Shown in pieces: positions 1-6,741 of a stretch of DNA of 15,142 nt (position 1 is its first letter; every line of letters starts with the position of its first letter). The notes below the pieces were generated by a model that saw nothing but the letters and a program-made list of their open reading frames with translations, was not told where the DNA came from and made no database searches. Source of the stretch: Chloroflexota bacterium (GTDB lineage: Bacteria > Chloroflexota > UBA6077 > JACCZL01); NCBI GenBank assembly GCA_020845495.1, contig JADLFM010000117.1, forward strand, positions 1 to 15,142. Direction: 5' to 3'. The position numbers and the translations under genes were made by a program.

Positions 1-108
1 CACGCACTCACCACGCCGCCGCACGGCTCCGGTTGTCCTCCCACGCGTTCCAGACGCTCCGCCCGTCATCACGCTCCGGCTACCGTCCCGCATCTTCTTC
101 GATCACCT

Positions 109-1641
109 TTGTTGAAAGCCGCTGTAGGTGACTACGTTCGAATATATGAAGCGAAGATGTTTCACCAATTCAATCATCGCTTCGGCACATACGAAGGCTT
201 GCGGCCGTCAGACGAGTCGACTACGTTGCCTCGTCTCAGTGAGGGGCAGTTATCCGATCCCTACCAACTGGCCAGGCCTCGCTTCCATGTGAAGGCTGAC
301 CTTATTGAGGATTGGTTTACGGATAAGTGGCAGCTCCAGTGGATTCTCACTTTCAGAAACATTGCCCGATCAACAGATGAGCGAACGTCAATATTTGCAA
401 TCCTGCCCCGCGTTGCCACAGTAGAAGGGTCCCCGCTCGTCATCTTAGGCGATGCTACCGGGCTCCTGAATTCGGTGTTCCTCGCCTGCGTGAACTCGAC
501 GGTTTTCGATTTCTCGACGCGGTTCAAGGTCGGTGGAACGCATCTCAGCCACTTCATACTTCGGCAACTTCCCGTACTGCCGCCCAAAGCCTACGGCCCC
601 ACAGAGATCGCGTTCATCGTGCCGAGGGTGCTGGAGCTGACCTACACGGCCTGGGATCTGGAGCCGTTCGCCAGAGATGTCGGCTACGACGGCCCGCCGT
701 TCCGCTGGGACGAAGATCGCCGCTTCCTGCTCCGCGCCGAGCTCGACGCCCTCTACTTCCGCCTCTACGGCATCGAGCGCGACGACGTCGACTACATCAT
801 GGAGACGTTTCCGATCGTCAAGCGTCGGGACGAGCAGCGGCACGGCGAGTATCGCACCAAGCGCGTGATCCTGGAGATCTACGACGCTCTCTCCGAGGCC
901 GAGCGGACGGGCGCGCCGTACCAGACCCGCCTCGATCCGCCACCTGCCGATCTGCGTATCGCCCATCCGAACCGCGATGGCACGCCGTACACCGGCCCGG
1001 GCTGGCAGCTGCCGGCCAACGACGGCGCCGCCACACGGCAGCCCACGGAGCGCCCGAGTGCAACAGCCATGAGCGCGCCCACGACCACGGCTGCCTCGAC
1101 GCAATCCGCCGCCCGAGTGGATGGCGTCACGCAGGGGCATCGGGTTGCCGCGTCGAATGGGCCGTCGAGGCAGGCACCAGTCACACGTCTGCCGTCCCAA
1201 CCGACGTTGCTGGACCGCGATCCGCTGTTCGCCGAGGTGAAGGCAGAGCCGACTTCCCGACCGCAGCCACGGCCGGCCCAGACGCGCTTGCCATCGCAGC
1301 CACCCTTGATCGACCGCGACCCGCTGTTCGCCGAGCCAGCATCGGATGGTCACCCCGCCCCGCAGCCAGCCACGGTGTCGTCCACGCCGCCATCGGAACC
1401 CACGACGCCCGCGTCCGAAGACGACGAGCAGATGCTGCGTCGGCGTGTCCTGGAGGGCGCCATTGAGGCACTGCGTGGCTCTGGGCCGCTCACGGCCCGT
1501 GACCTGGCGCAGCACCTCGTCGCCATCGATGCGCGCATCGACCGCCGGCTGGTGAACAGCGTGCTCCACCGCGAGGGTGTCAGCGCAGTCCGCTATGACG
1601 CCGCCCGCTACACTTACTCCATTCGCCCTCGGCCTCGGTGA
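109..1641 (+). CDS. Eco57I-type adenine methylase / restriction enzyme, C-terminal part
   Basis: This is the C-terminal half of a large Eco57I-family N6-adenine methyltransferase of the kind found in type IIG restriction enzymes and DISARM/BREX-like systems. Family signatures are an YEAKMFHQFNHRF block at about residues 13-25, a RNIARSTDERTSIFAILP block near 82-99 and a GGTHLSHFILRQLPVLPP target-recognition-type block near 141-159. A LRAELDALYFRLYGI...DDVDYIMETFPIVKR block follows. The methylase core (the FxGxG and NPPY motifs) should lie upstream and is absent, so the protein is partial. The frame is open to the window edge, but the 36 codons before the TTG at 109 do not resemble the family, so the 5' end may be a rearrangement junction. 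Residues about 300-440 are a Pro/Ala/Thr-rich linker with a duplicated motif, and residues about 443-506 look like a small winged-helix domain. The family call is firm; the start is arbitrary. Confidence 0.75.
   Translation: MLKAAVGDYVRIYEAKMFHQFNHRFGTYEGLRPSDESTTLPRLSEGQLSDPYQLARPRFHVKADLIEDWFTDKWQLQWILTFRNIARSTDERTSIFAILPRVATVEGSPLVILGDATGLLNSVFLACVNSTVFDFSTRFKVGGTHLSHFILRQLPVLPPKAYGPTEIAFIVPRVLELTYTAWDLEPFARDVGYDGPPFRWDEDRRFLLRAELDALYFRLYGIERDDVDYIMETFPIVKRRDEQRHGEYRTKRVILEIYDALSEAERTGAPYQTRLDPPPADLRIAHPNRDGTPYTGPGWQLPANDGAATRQPTERPSATAMSAPTTTAASTQSAARVDGVTQGHRVAASNGPSRQAPVTRLPSQPTLLDRDPLFAEVKAEPTSRPQPRPAQTRLPSQPPLIDRDPLFAEPASDGHPAPQPATVSSTPPSEPTTPASEDDEQMLRRRVLEGAIEALRGSGPLTARDLAQHLVAIDARIDRRLVNSVLHREGVSAVRYDAARYTYSIRPRPR
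1183..1335 (+). repeat. Degenerate duplicated 18-codon motif in linker
   Basis: Two copies of a motif reading TRLPSQPxLxDRDPLFAE in translation occur at 1183-1236 and 1282-1335, inside the Pro-rich linker of the methylase-like protein. The DNA copies have diverged at synonymous positions, while the peptide is conserved at 16 of 18 residues. This suggests a short linear peptide under selection rather than a recent duplication. Confidence 0.7.
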
Positions 1642-1652
1642 GATGACCTAGC

Positions 1653-1922
1653 GTGGAGTCCGATTCTGTGAGTACCGGCTACTTGGAGGCAGCCATAGCT
1701 GTACTGGCAACCGCCGGTCGACCTCTAACTTCGCGCGAAATCACAGAGGAGGCTCTGCGAAGGGGCATCCTACGTCCTACTGGAAAGACGCCGCACGCTA
1801 CGATGACGGCGAGCCTCTATGTCCACGTCCGTGACGACCCAGCTCCTCGCATCGTGCGGTTGGCCGAACCCGGAAAGGATCGTGCTCGTCGCGGCTCTGT
1901 TCGCTGGACGCTCCCAGGCTGA
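1653..1922 (+). CDS. HARE-HTH domain protein
   Basis: This 89-residue protein is almost entirely one HARE-HTH winged-helix domain, about residues 10-87. The segments YLEAAIAVLATAGRPLTSREI, EEALRRGIL and GKTPHATMTASLYVHVR fit the family pattern of an LxEAxxxVL helix, RPLxxxEI, and a TGKTPxxTMxxxLY recognition helix. HARE-HTH domains occur in ASXL proteins, the RNA polymerase delta subunit and restriction endonucleases, and are thought to bind DNA or recognise its modification state. It starts with a GTG only 11 bases after the stop of the methylase-like gene, in the same direction, so the two are probably co-transcribed and functionally linked. The methylase partner itself ends in a winged-helix-like segment. 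No enzymatic residues are seen. The GTG has no strong Shine-Dalgarno sequence, which fits translational coupling. The domain call is good; the precise role is inferred. Confidence 0.7.
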   Translation: MESDSVSTGYLEAAIAVLATAGRPLTSREITEEALRRGILRPTGKTPHATMTASLYVHVRDDPAPRIVRLAEPGKDRARRGSVRWTLPG

Positions 1923-1998
1923 CGGTCCACAGGTTGAAGAAACCCGTCTGTACCATCACCTGATCGCGCCGTGACACCGTCGCCCGGTGCCATGTGCG

Positions 1999-2454
1999 TC
2001 AGCCGTCGAAGTCCTCAACCGGCACCAGACATGGTCTGATCAGGTCTGCCAGGTCTTCAATGCCGAGCCGCTCTTCGATGAGACGCGGCTCGTCATCCGG
2101 AGACGGTTCGCTCAGCGCGAGAATCCAATCCGCCAGCGACGCTGTGGAAGGTGGCTCGATGTCGAAGCCGCTCTCAGCGAGAAAATACGTCCCTAGCTGC
2201 TGAGCGGTACGCTTGTTCCCGTCTTCAAACGGTTGCCCTTCGGCAATCCCGTGTATCAGCGCAGCGGCCTGCAATGCTAAATCCGCGCTCTGATAGTAAG
2301 CGTATGTCACGGGCCGGTCGAGCGCCGCTTCCAGGCGGTCACTAAATCGAAGTAGACTGCTGGCCGCGTCCTCGGAGCAATCGCACGCGATCGCATACGC
2401 AGTGAAGGCGTCATCTGCCGTGAGACGGATGACGCCTTCAGGTTCTTCGCTCAA
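1999..2454 (-). CDS. doc: Doc/Fic death-on-curing family toxin, catalytic His replaced by Gln
   Basis: This 151-residue protein has the Doc-type Fic fold signature: helices around ALIHGIAEG followed by the core loop QPFEDGNKRTA (residues 74-84). Doc and Fic enzymes transfer phosphate or AMP to translation factors, using the His of HxFx(D/E)GNKR. Here that position is Gln74 (CAA codon), while Phe76, Asp78, Gly79, Asn80, Lys81 and Arg82 are kept. The toxin may therefore be inactive or altered. The length is usual for Doc (about 125-150). The start is a TTG 11 bases after the antitoxin-like gene's stop, with no good Shine-Dalgarno sequence, so translation is probably coupled to the upstream gene. 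The family is secure; the activity is doubtful. Confidence 0.8.
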   Translation of the reverse strand: MSEEPEGVIRLTADDAFTAYAIACDCSEDAASSLLRFSDRLEAALDRPVTYAYYQSADLALQAAALIHGIAEGQPFEDGNKRTAQQLGTYFLAESGFDIEPPSTASLADWILALSEPSPDDEPRLIEERLGIEDLADLIRPCLVPVEDFDG

Positions 2455-2465
2455 ACGAGGTGAGG

Positions 2466-2657
2466 TTAAGAGAGCGCAGCCCGCCGGACATCCGCTCGGG
2501 TAATCTCCCCGCGATCATAGGCCGCGAGAAGGTCCAGGGACTTCCGGTGCTTCTGTGCGAGGCGTCGCATGCTAGCGCGCGCGCGCTCACGACGCTCAGC
2601 ATCAGCCTGCGGCTCAGTGATCTTCTGAACTTCCATCGGACGAAGACTCACCACCAT
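2466..2657 (-). CDS. Putative antitoxin paired with Doc-like toxin
   Basis: A 63-residue protein encoded immediately upstream of the Doc-like gene and in the same orientation, the normal place for a Phd-like antitoxin. An ATG at 2657 is preceded by AAAGGAGG with five bases of spacing, which decides this start over an in-frame ATG 14 codons upstream (2699). The sequence begins MVVSLRPMEVQKITEPQ. It continues as a very basic, helix-prone segment rich in Arg (ERRERARASMRRLAQKHRK) and ends with a helix containing DLLAAYDRGEITRADVR. I do not recognise a named antitoxin fold such as Phd/YefM or MazE. The assignment rests on size, charge, gene order and the 11-base gap to the toxin. Confidence 0.55.
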   Translation of the reverse strand: MVVSLRPMEVQKITEPQADAERRERARASMRRLAQKHRKSLDLLAAYDRGEITRADVRRAALS

Positions 2658-2662
2658 GATGG

Positions 2663-2669
2663 CCTCCTT
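2663..2669 (-). promoter_or_regulatory. Ribosome binding site of the antitoxin-like gene
   Basis: The reverse complement reads AAGGAGG, five bases before the ATG at 2657. It is one of the clearest Shine-Dalgarno matches in the window and fixes the start of the antitoxin-like gene. Confidence 0.7.
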
Positions 2670-2685
2670 TCCGCTTGCTGTACCC

Positions 2686-2691
2686 ATTCTA
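2686..2691 (-). promoter_or_regulatory. Possible -10 box for the toxin-antitoxin operon
   Basis: On the minus strand TAGAAT matches TATAAT in five of six positions and lies about 28 bases before the antitoxin ATG. No convincing -35 hexamer is found at the usual 16-18 base distance, so this is only a candidate. A GTAC...GTAC inverted pair brackets the box and could be part of an autoregulatory operator. Confidence 0.25.
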
Positions 2692-2844
2692 ACGTACAAA
2701 AGGGTCCGGATGTGTATACCGGCTGACAGAACGGAACCCTTCTCTCAAGTCACTTGCATAGTGCATGCCGCCGGCTACTCGATTATGAGTTCCGCATCGG
2801 CCTCTCCCGGCCTAAGTAGAGCAGTCATTGCGATTGAGAGACGC

Positions 2845-2873
2845 AGAGTGTCGGCATTTGGTGCCGACACTCT
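2845..2873. repeat. Perfect 12-bp inverted repeat with 5-base loop
   Basis: AGAGTGTCGGCA, the loop TTTGG, then TGCCGACACTCT form a perfect 12-bp stem. No T-run follows on either strand, so it is not a standard intrinsic terminator. It could be a factor-independent transcription barrier, an operator for a dimeric repressor, or a recombination site. Confidence 0.7.
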
Positions 2874-2931
2874 ATCGAGAATTGAGCGAACTGGCTTCTC
2901 AAGAATCGCTCTGGGCTAGGTTGACCAGAAC

Positions 2932-3090
2932 ATGGCGTTGTGCGAAGACCTCGTTGCCGACATGACTGCTCTCTCGGAGGGGCAGAGCCCGGCAATCCCA
3001 GAGTCCAATGTGATCACCGAAGTCGAGCGCCTGGTGGCGTGTGTGTGCGCCCTGGCGACGGTCTACGGCGATGGCGTATCGCCGCCATGA
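2932..3090 (+). CDS. Doubtful small ORF, 52 residues
   Basis: An ATG-started frame of 52 codons begins MALCEDLVADMTALSEGQ and contains an acidic helix-like segment (ESNVITEVERLVACVCALATVYG). No ribosome binding site is clear, and an in-frame TAG lies 13 bases upstream of the ATG. No family is recognised. It could be a real small protein or a decayed remnant, since a +1 frame continues open for about 20 more codons (AYRRHEASAATEYAGCHVTGR). Confidence 0.2.
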   Translation: MALCEDLVADMTALSEGQSPAIPESNVITEVERLVACVCALATVYGDGVSPP

Positions 3091-3213
3091 GGCATCCGCT
3101 GCGACCGAGTATGCTGGTTGCCACGTAACTGGGCGGTAACTGCCGGTGCGCCGAGGCTGTGCTTCCTTCACCTGCCACACGGTGTTTTCGGATCGTCATG
3201 AAGGGCGAACCTG

Positions 3214-3612
3214 ATGTCGGACACGCTACCCGATGCGCCGCCTGTTGAGGGGGAGGAGCCGCGTCGATTTCAGATACAGCCCGGAAACACGCCGCCGCGA
3301 GAGCATTGGGTCTATGTCATCGAGCTTCCCGATGCTGTCGGCCAGCGCGAGAATCCCGACCGTGAGATCGTCTACGTCGGGATGACGTCCAGGACGGTCG
3401 AAGAACGCTTCCACCAGCATCTGCAGGGTCACCACTCGGCGCGCGTCATCAAGCGCGTGATCCGTCTGGGCCTCGGCTCGCAGCTCCGTCTCCGACCCGA
3501 TCTCATGCGTCGTGCCGGCAACCCACAGCCCAATCAGCACGAGGCGCTGATCAGAGAACGCGCGCTTGCTCGCCGGCTCAAACGGCGCGGCTACACCGTT
3601 TTCAGTAACTGA
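3214..3612 (+). CDS. Single-domain GIY-YIG superfamily protein
   Basis: This 132-residue protein has a GIY-YIG nuclease-like layout. A first strand WVYVIEL (residues 32-38) corresponds to GIY. EIVYVGMTSRTVEERFHQH (51-69) corresponds to YIG followed by the conserved Arg helix. A late helix HEALIRERALARRLKRRG (109-126) can supply the metal-binding Glu (E110), and it ends in a Tyr-Thr-Val-Phe-Ser-Asn tail like the terminal Asn motif. The first 28 residues are a Pro/Glu-rich extension. GIY-YIG domains cleave DNA in UvrC, homing endonucleases and some restriction enzymes; this lone domain may need a partner for targeting. An ATG with GAAGGGCG upstream supports the start. It lies 65 bases before the next plus-strand gene and upstream of an McrBC-like pair, so a defence role is plausible but inferred. 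Confidence 0.7.
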   Translation: MSDTLPDAPPVEGEEPRRFQIQPGNTPPREHWVYVIELPDAVGQRENPDREIVYVGMTSRTVEERFHQHLQGHHSARVIKRVIRLGLGSQLRLRPDLMRRAGNPQPNQHEALIRERALARRLKRRGYTVFSN

Positions 3613-3677
3613 CGCTGACCCGCGTTTGCGGAGCTTCCCGTCAGTTGCCCAGAAGCTCCTGCGAAAGGTTACCGCTC

Positions 3678-4157
3678 GTGTCCGATGGCGCACCCGTTGA
3701 AACCGAGTTAGCGCGCCTCCTGCGAGGATTCCCTGACCACACAGTCAGGGAGCTGCTTACCGGCATCTTTGACATGGCCATCGGGCTTCACCGCGCCGCT
3801 GGCGTGGAGGGCTACCTGGGAGCACCGCCCAGCAATCCACGTGTGGTGTCGATCATCCTGAAACGGCTCTTCCTGTGCGCCGTGACCCGTAGGAGGAACC
3901 TCATGTTGCTGGTCGACAACCTCCCCGGTTACCAGGAACGCGGCATCTGGCGCGGCTTCGACCTTGACCCGTGCCCTGCCGCGAGAAAACAACAACTGGC
4001 GTGGATCCTCTGCTCACTAGACGACTTGGCAACCCTTGAATCCATTCTCACCGACGGCGATGTCTGGCGCGCGTACCGCCGGATGCTCCAACGCATAACG
4101 GACGTCAAGATGTCAGATCTATCTGAAACCATCACGCGACTCAGCGTCCTCACCTGA
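3678..4157 (+). CDS. Hypothetical protein between GIY-YIG and McrB-like genes
   Basis: A 159-residue, largely helical, probably soluble protein that I do not recognise. Visible features are a leucine-rich N-terminal helix (ELARLLRGF), a hydrophobic core segment (VVSIILKRLFLCAVTRRRNLMLLVDNLPGY), an aromatic patch (GIWRGFDLDPCP) and a C-terminal basic helix (WRAYRRMLQRITDVKM). No membrane span, zinc site or nuclease motif is evident. I place the start at the GTG at 3678, preceded by GAAAGG at nine bases; a TTG at 3645 would add 11 residues. Its position in the same-direction run GIY-YIG, this gene, mcrB-like suggests it is an accessory subunit, but that is inference only. Confidence 0.6.
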   Translation: MSDGAPVETELARLLRGFPDHTVRELLTGIFDMAIGLHRAAGVEGYLGAPPSNPRVVSIILKRLFLCAVTRRRNLMLLVDNLPGYQERGIWRGFDLDPCPAARKQQLAWILCSLDDLATLESILTDGDVWRAYRRMLQRITDVKMSDLSETITRLSVLT

Positions 4158-4247
4158 TCTGCATGCCTCCAAGACAGGTTTGCGTTGGCTCCTCTACACT
4201 GTTGTTCGCTGCCGCTCGATCCTGGCCTGCTCTCGGGGGATCGCCGT

Positions 4248-6674
4248 ATGAGTCCGATACCTGATACGTCCCGCGACGCGCTTCTTGAGGCGATGGCGCG
4301 CTTCGATCGCGAGGAGCGCGGCACCCCAAGGTGGCAAACCTGGGAACAGGGACGTTTCGGCGCGCACCGGTTCGCCATCACCCATGACGGCCGTCTCTAC
4401 CCCGTGAAGCGAATCGTCGCGCTGGCAAGCGGTGCCGCATCTCGCGACTTCCTCGGTGGCGACGAGGCGAACGCCTACGTGCAGCAGTATGGCTTCCGCG
4501 TGAAGACGCTCAACCCCGGCGACGAGGCGCCAGGCCAGGCTGAGGACGCCATTGCCGTCCAGCCAGCCTGGATCTTCCAGGGCGACCCGAATCAGTTCGA
4601 CATCGAGGCCGCCGTGCGCGAGCTGCCTCAAATCTACTGGGGGGTGCGCCAGCACGCAGATAAGATCAGGGCTGGCGACCGGGTTTACTTCTGGATATCG
4701 GGTCCGGATGCTGGCATCGTTGCCGTTGGCACGATCCTCGCCGATCCGGGCGACCGCGAGTCAGCCGAGGCCGAGCAGCGCTTCTACCGGGACACCGACC
4801 GGTTCCAAGGGACACACCGACAGGTCCCCGTCCGCATCGACGATGTTCTGCCCGAGCGTATCCGTCGCACTGAGCTCCGCGAGCATCCGGTGCTGCGCGA
4901 CCTGACCATCCTCCAGCTCGCGCAGGGGACCAATTTCATCGTCAGGCCAGACCAGGCCGCCGCGCTCCAGGCGCTGATCGTCGATCGGCTCCCGGCCGTG
5001 AGTGCACCGACAGCAGATCAGCCGCCCGTCGAACGAAATCCACCCATCCCGTTCTCAACGCTCCTGCGCATGCTGGAAGACGAGGATCTCTACTTCCCCG
5101 CCGAGCTGGTCAGCAACTACCTGCTGGCGCTCCAGACCAAGCGGTTTGTCATCTTGACCGGCATCTCCGGTACCGGCAAGACCCAGCTCGCTCTAGCCAT
5201 CGCCAAGGCCTTCCGCGCGCGCGTCCAAGTCGACGCCACCCGCCGGGCCACCGAAGGCGCGGTTGAGCAGCAGGTCTTGCCGTACATGGTCAAGTACCAC
5301 CGTCTCACGGTGCCGTCGACCCTCCGGGCCAACCTGACGCTGCCGGCCCTGGACCTCGAACGGAACAGCGGCCAGATCGAGGTGGTCTACCCGGCCGGTC
5401 GGACATCGCTGCGCTTCTACCGAGATCCGGATCGTCCCGTGGTGGAGCTCCTGTTCAGCGGCGAGTTTCGTGCCTGGTTCGACTCGGAGCTTCAGGTCGG
5501 CGATCGATTCCAGCTCGATGTTGCTCCGCGTGACGGCGACGGTGCCGACAGCCTGAGGTTCAGCCTGCCGGTGACGGAGACCCGCGAGGAGCTGTTGGAC
5601 AACTACCGAGTCATCGCCGTCAGACCCGATTGGACCGACAATCGGGGGCTGCTTGGGTACCACAACCCCCTCACCGAGCAGTACACCACGACGACCCTGC
5701 TCGATCTGCTCCTCCGCGCCGAAGCTGAGTGTCAGAGGGCGAAGCGTGAGGGCGGACGTCAGCCATATCCGTTCTTCGCCATCCTGGACGAGATGAACCT
5801 GGCGCACGTCGAGCACTATTTCTCCGACTTCCTCTCGGCGATGGAATCCGGAGAGGAGATCGATCTGCATGCGGATGCGATGCTGGAGGCGGGAGAGGGC
5901 GCCCAGGGATCTCCCATGCCGCGTCGCCTGAAGATCCCACCGAATGTCTTCTTCACCGGCACGGTGAACGTCGACGAGACGACCTCGATGTTCAGCCCGA
6001 AGGTGCTCGACCGCGCATTCACTATCGAGCTCGACCAGGTGGACCTCGCCGGCTACGGCGACATCGAGAGCCAGAATGACGTCCTGGCCGACGACTCGCC
6101 GGTATCGGGATTGAACCTGGAGTCGTTCCTTGGAGCGCTGGAACAGTGGCGAAAGCCCGACAAACGTGACTGGCAAGCATTTGCCGAGCTGAGTGACGGC
6201 ATGCTTCACCGGACCGTGCTGGAGCTACATGGGCTCCTGGCACGTAGCCATCGGCACTTCGGCTACCGGGTCGCGAACGAGATCGCGCGGTTCGTGACCC
6301 TCGCTGCCGAGCAAGCGAGCGCTGAGCCCGAGGCACTGTGGGCCGCGCTCGACCTGGCCATTCTGGAGAAAGTGCTGCCGAAGTTCCACGGTACCCAGCA
6401 GGAGCTTGAAGAGCCGCTCCGGTTACTCTTCAGTTTCTTCATCACCAGGAAGACAGGCGGAAGATCAGTCGAGGCATCGAACGAGGCGTCGTGGATGCTT
6501 CGGGGCACGCAGCTCGTGCCAGCAGGCGTGGCTTCGGCGGCGGCCGGGATTGACGTGGACAGCGATGCTCCCGTCTCGACCGGCAGCACGCCGGCCTTTC
6601 CCCGCAGCGCGGCGAAAGTCTGGCGGATGCTCGAGCGGCTGCGCCAACAGGGCTTCACGTCGTACATCGAGTAG
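4248..6674 (+). CDS. mcrB: McrB-like AAA+ GTPase with head domain and EVE modified-base reader
   Basis: An 808-residue type IV restriction GTPase. Residues about 10-88 match the N-terminal head domain of ScoMcrA-type proteins (ALLEAMARFD, HRFAITHDGRLYPVKRIVALASG, FLGGDEANAYVQQYGF). Residues about 107-240 are an EVE domain (WIFQGDPNQFDIEAAV, IYWGVRQHADKIRAGDRVYFW, AGIVAVGTI), which binds modified cytosines. The motor domain has Walker A GISGTGKT (305-312), Walker B FFAILDEMN (509-517) and the McrB-type sensor TGTVNVDETTSMFSPKVLDRAF (570-591), with Val-Asn-Val-Asp where E. coli McrB has Met-Asn-x-x-Asp. Walker A and B are about 200 residues apart, against about 75 in E. coli McrB. The extra part includes a beta-rich segment at about 345-427. 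The ATG at 4248 follows GGGGGA; an upstream TTG at 4185 is less likely. The protein should assemble as a GTP-driven hexamer with the downstream nuclease. Confidence 0.85.
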   Translation: MSPIPDTSRDALLEAMARFDREERGTPRWQTWEQGRFGAHRFAITHDGRLYPVKRIVALASGAASRDFLGGDEANAYVQQYGFRVKTLNPGDEAPGQAEDAIAVQPAWIFQGDPNQFDIEAAVRELPQIYWGVRQHADKIRAGDRVYFWISGPDAGIVAVGTILADPGDRESAEAEQRFYRDTDRFQGTHRQVPVRIDDVLPERIRRTELREHPVLRDLTILQLAQGTNFIVRPDQAAALQALIVDRLPAVSAPTADQPPVERNPPIPFSTLLRMLEDEDLYFPAELVSNYLLALQTKRFVILTGISGTGKTQLALAIAKAFRARVQVDATRRATEGAVEQQVLPYMVKYHRLTVPSTLRANLTLPALDLERNSGQIEVVYPAGRTSLRFYRDPDRPVVELLFSGEFRAWFDSELQVGDRFQLDVAPRDGDGADSLRFSLPVTETREELLDNYRVIAVRPDWTDNRGLLGYHNPLTEQYTTTTLLDLLLRAEAECQRAKREGGRQPYPFFAILDEMNLAHVEHYFSDFLSAMESGEEIDLHADAMLEAGEGAQGSPMPRRLKIPPNVFFTGTVNVDETTSMFSPKVLDRAFTIELDQVDLAGYGDIESQNDVLADDSPVSGLNLESFLGALEQWRKPDKRDWQAFAELSDGMLHRTVLELHGLLARSHRHFGYRVANEIARFVTLAAEQASAEPEALWAALDLAILEKVLPKFHGTQQELEEPLRLLFSFFITRKTGGRSVEASNEASWMLRGTQLVPAGVASAAAGIDVDSDAPVSTGSTPAFPRSAAKVWRMLERLRQQGFTSYIE

Positions 6675-6729
6675 GCCAGTGGCCGAAAAGGCGTCAAGGC
6701 GGAGCATACTAATGTCTCTCCAGCGGTCC

Positions 6730-6741
6730 AGGAGGTGATCC
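6730..6741 (+). promoter_or_regulatory. Twelve-base perfect anti-anti-Shine-Dalgarno sequence at the mcrC-like start
   Basis: AGGAGGTGATCC is fully complementary to the canonical 3' end of 16S rRNA (GGATCACCTCCT). The annotated GTG start at 6735 lies inside it, so the true initiation codon is uncertain. A second in-frame GTG at 6756 overlaps a minimal ATG-GAG-TGA frame at 6751-6759, and an 8-codon ATG frame starting at 6712 terminates at 6738 within the site. Translational coupling or a non-standard start are possible. Confidence 0.6.

Larger units (their letters stand above)
2700..3213. other. Intergenic stretch without a convincing gene
   Basis: About 510 bases separate the toxin-antitoxin unit from the GIY-YIG gene. 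Several open frames occur on both strands, but none has recognisable domain content or a good ribosome binding site. The stretch holds one strong hairpin (2845-2873) and one weak small ORF (2932-3090). It may be remnant coding sequence. Confidence 0.5.

Noticed and set aside
445..1569. A 374-codon minus-strand open frame opposite the methylase-like gene
   Set aside because: It is an antisense shadow of high-GC coding sequence. The plus strand carries recognisable family motifs, while this frame is Arg/Gly-rich without any.
2656..2919. An 87-codon plus-strand ORF opposite the antitoxin leader
   Set aside because: It starts inside the antitoxin gene's start region, has no domain, and the minus-strand Shine-Dalgarno site and gene pair explain the sequence better.
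2899..3180. A 93-codon minus-strand ORF in the gap before the GIY-YIG gene
   Set aside because: No domain, no clear ribosome binding site, and composition typical of an antisense shadow.
5193..6209. A 338-codon minus-strand open frame opposite the McrB-like gene
   Set aside because: It overlaps the conserved Walker A, Walker B and sensor motifs on the plus strand and has no motif of its own.
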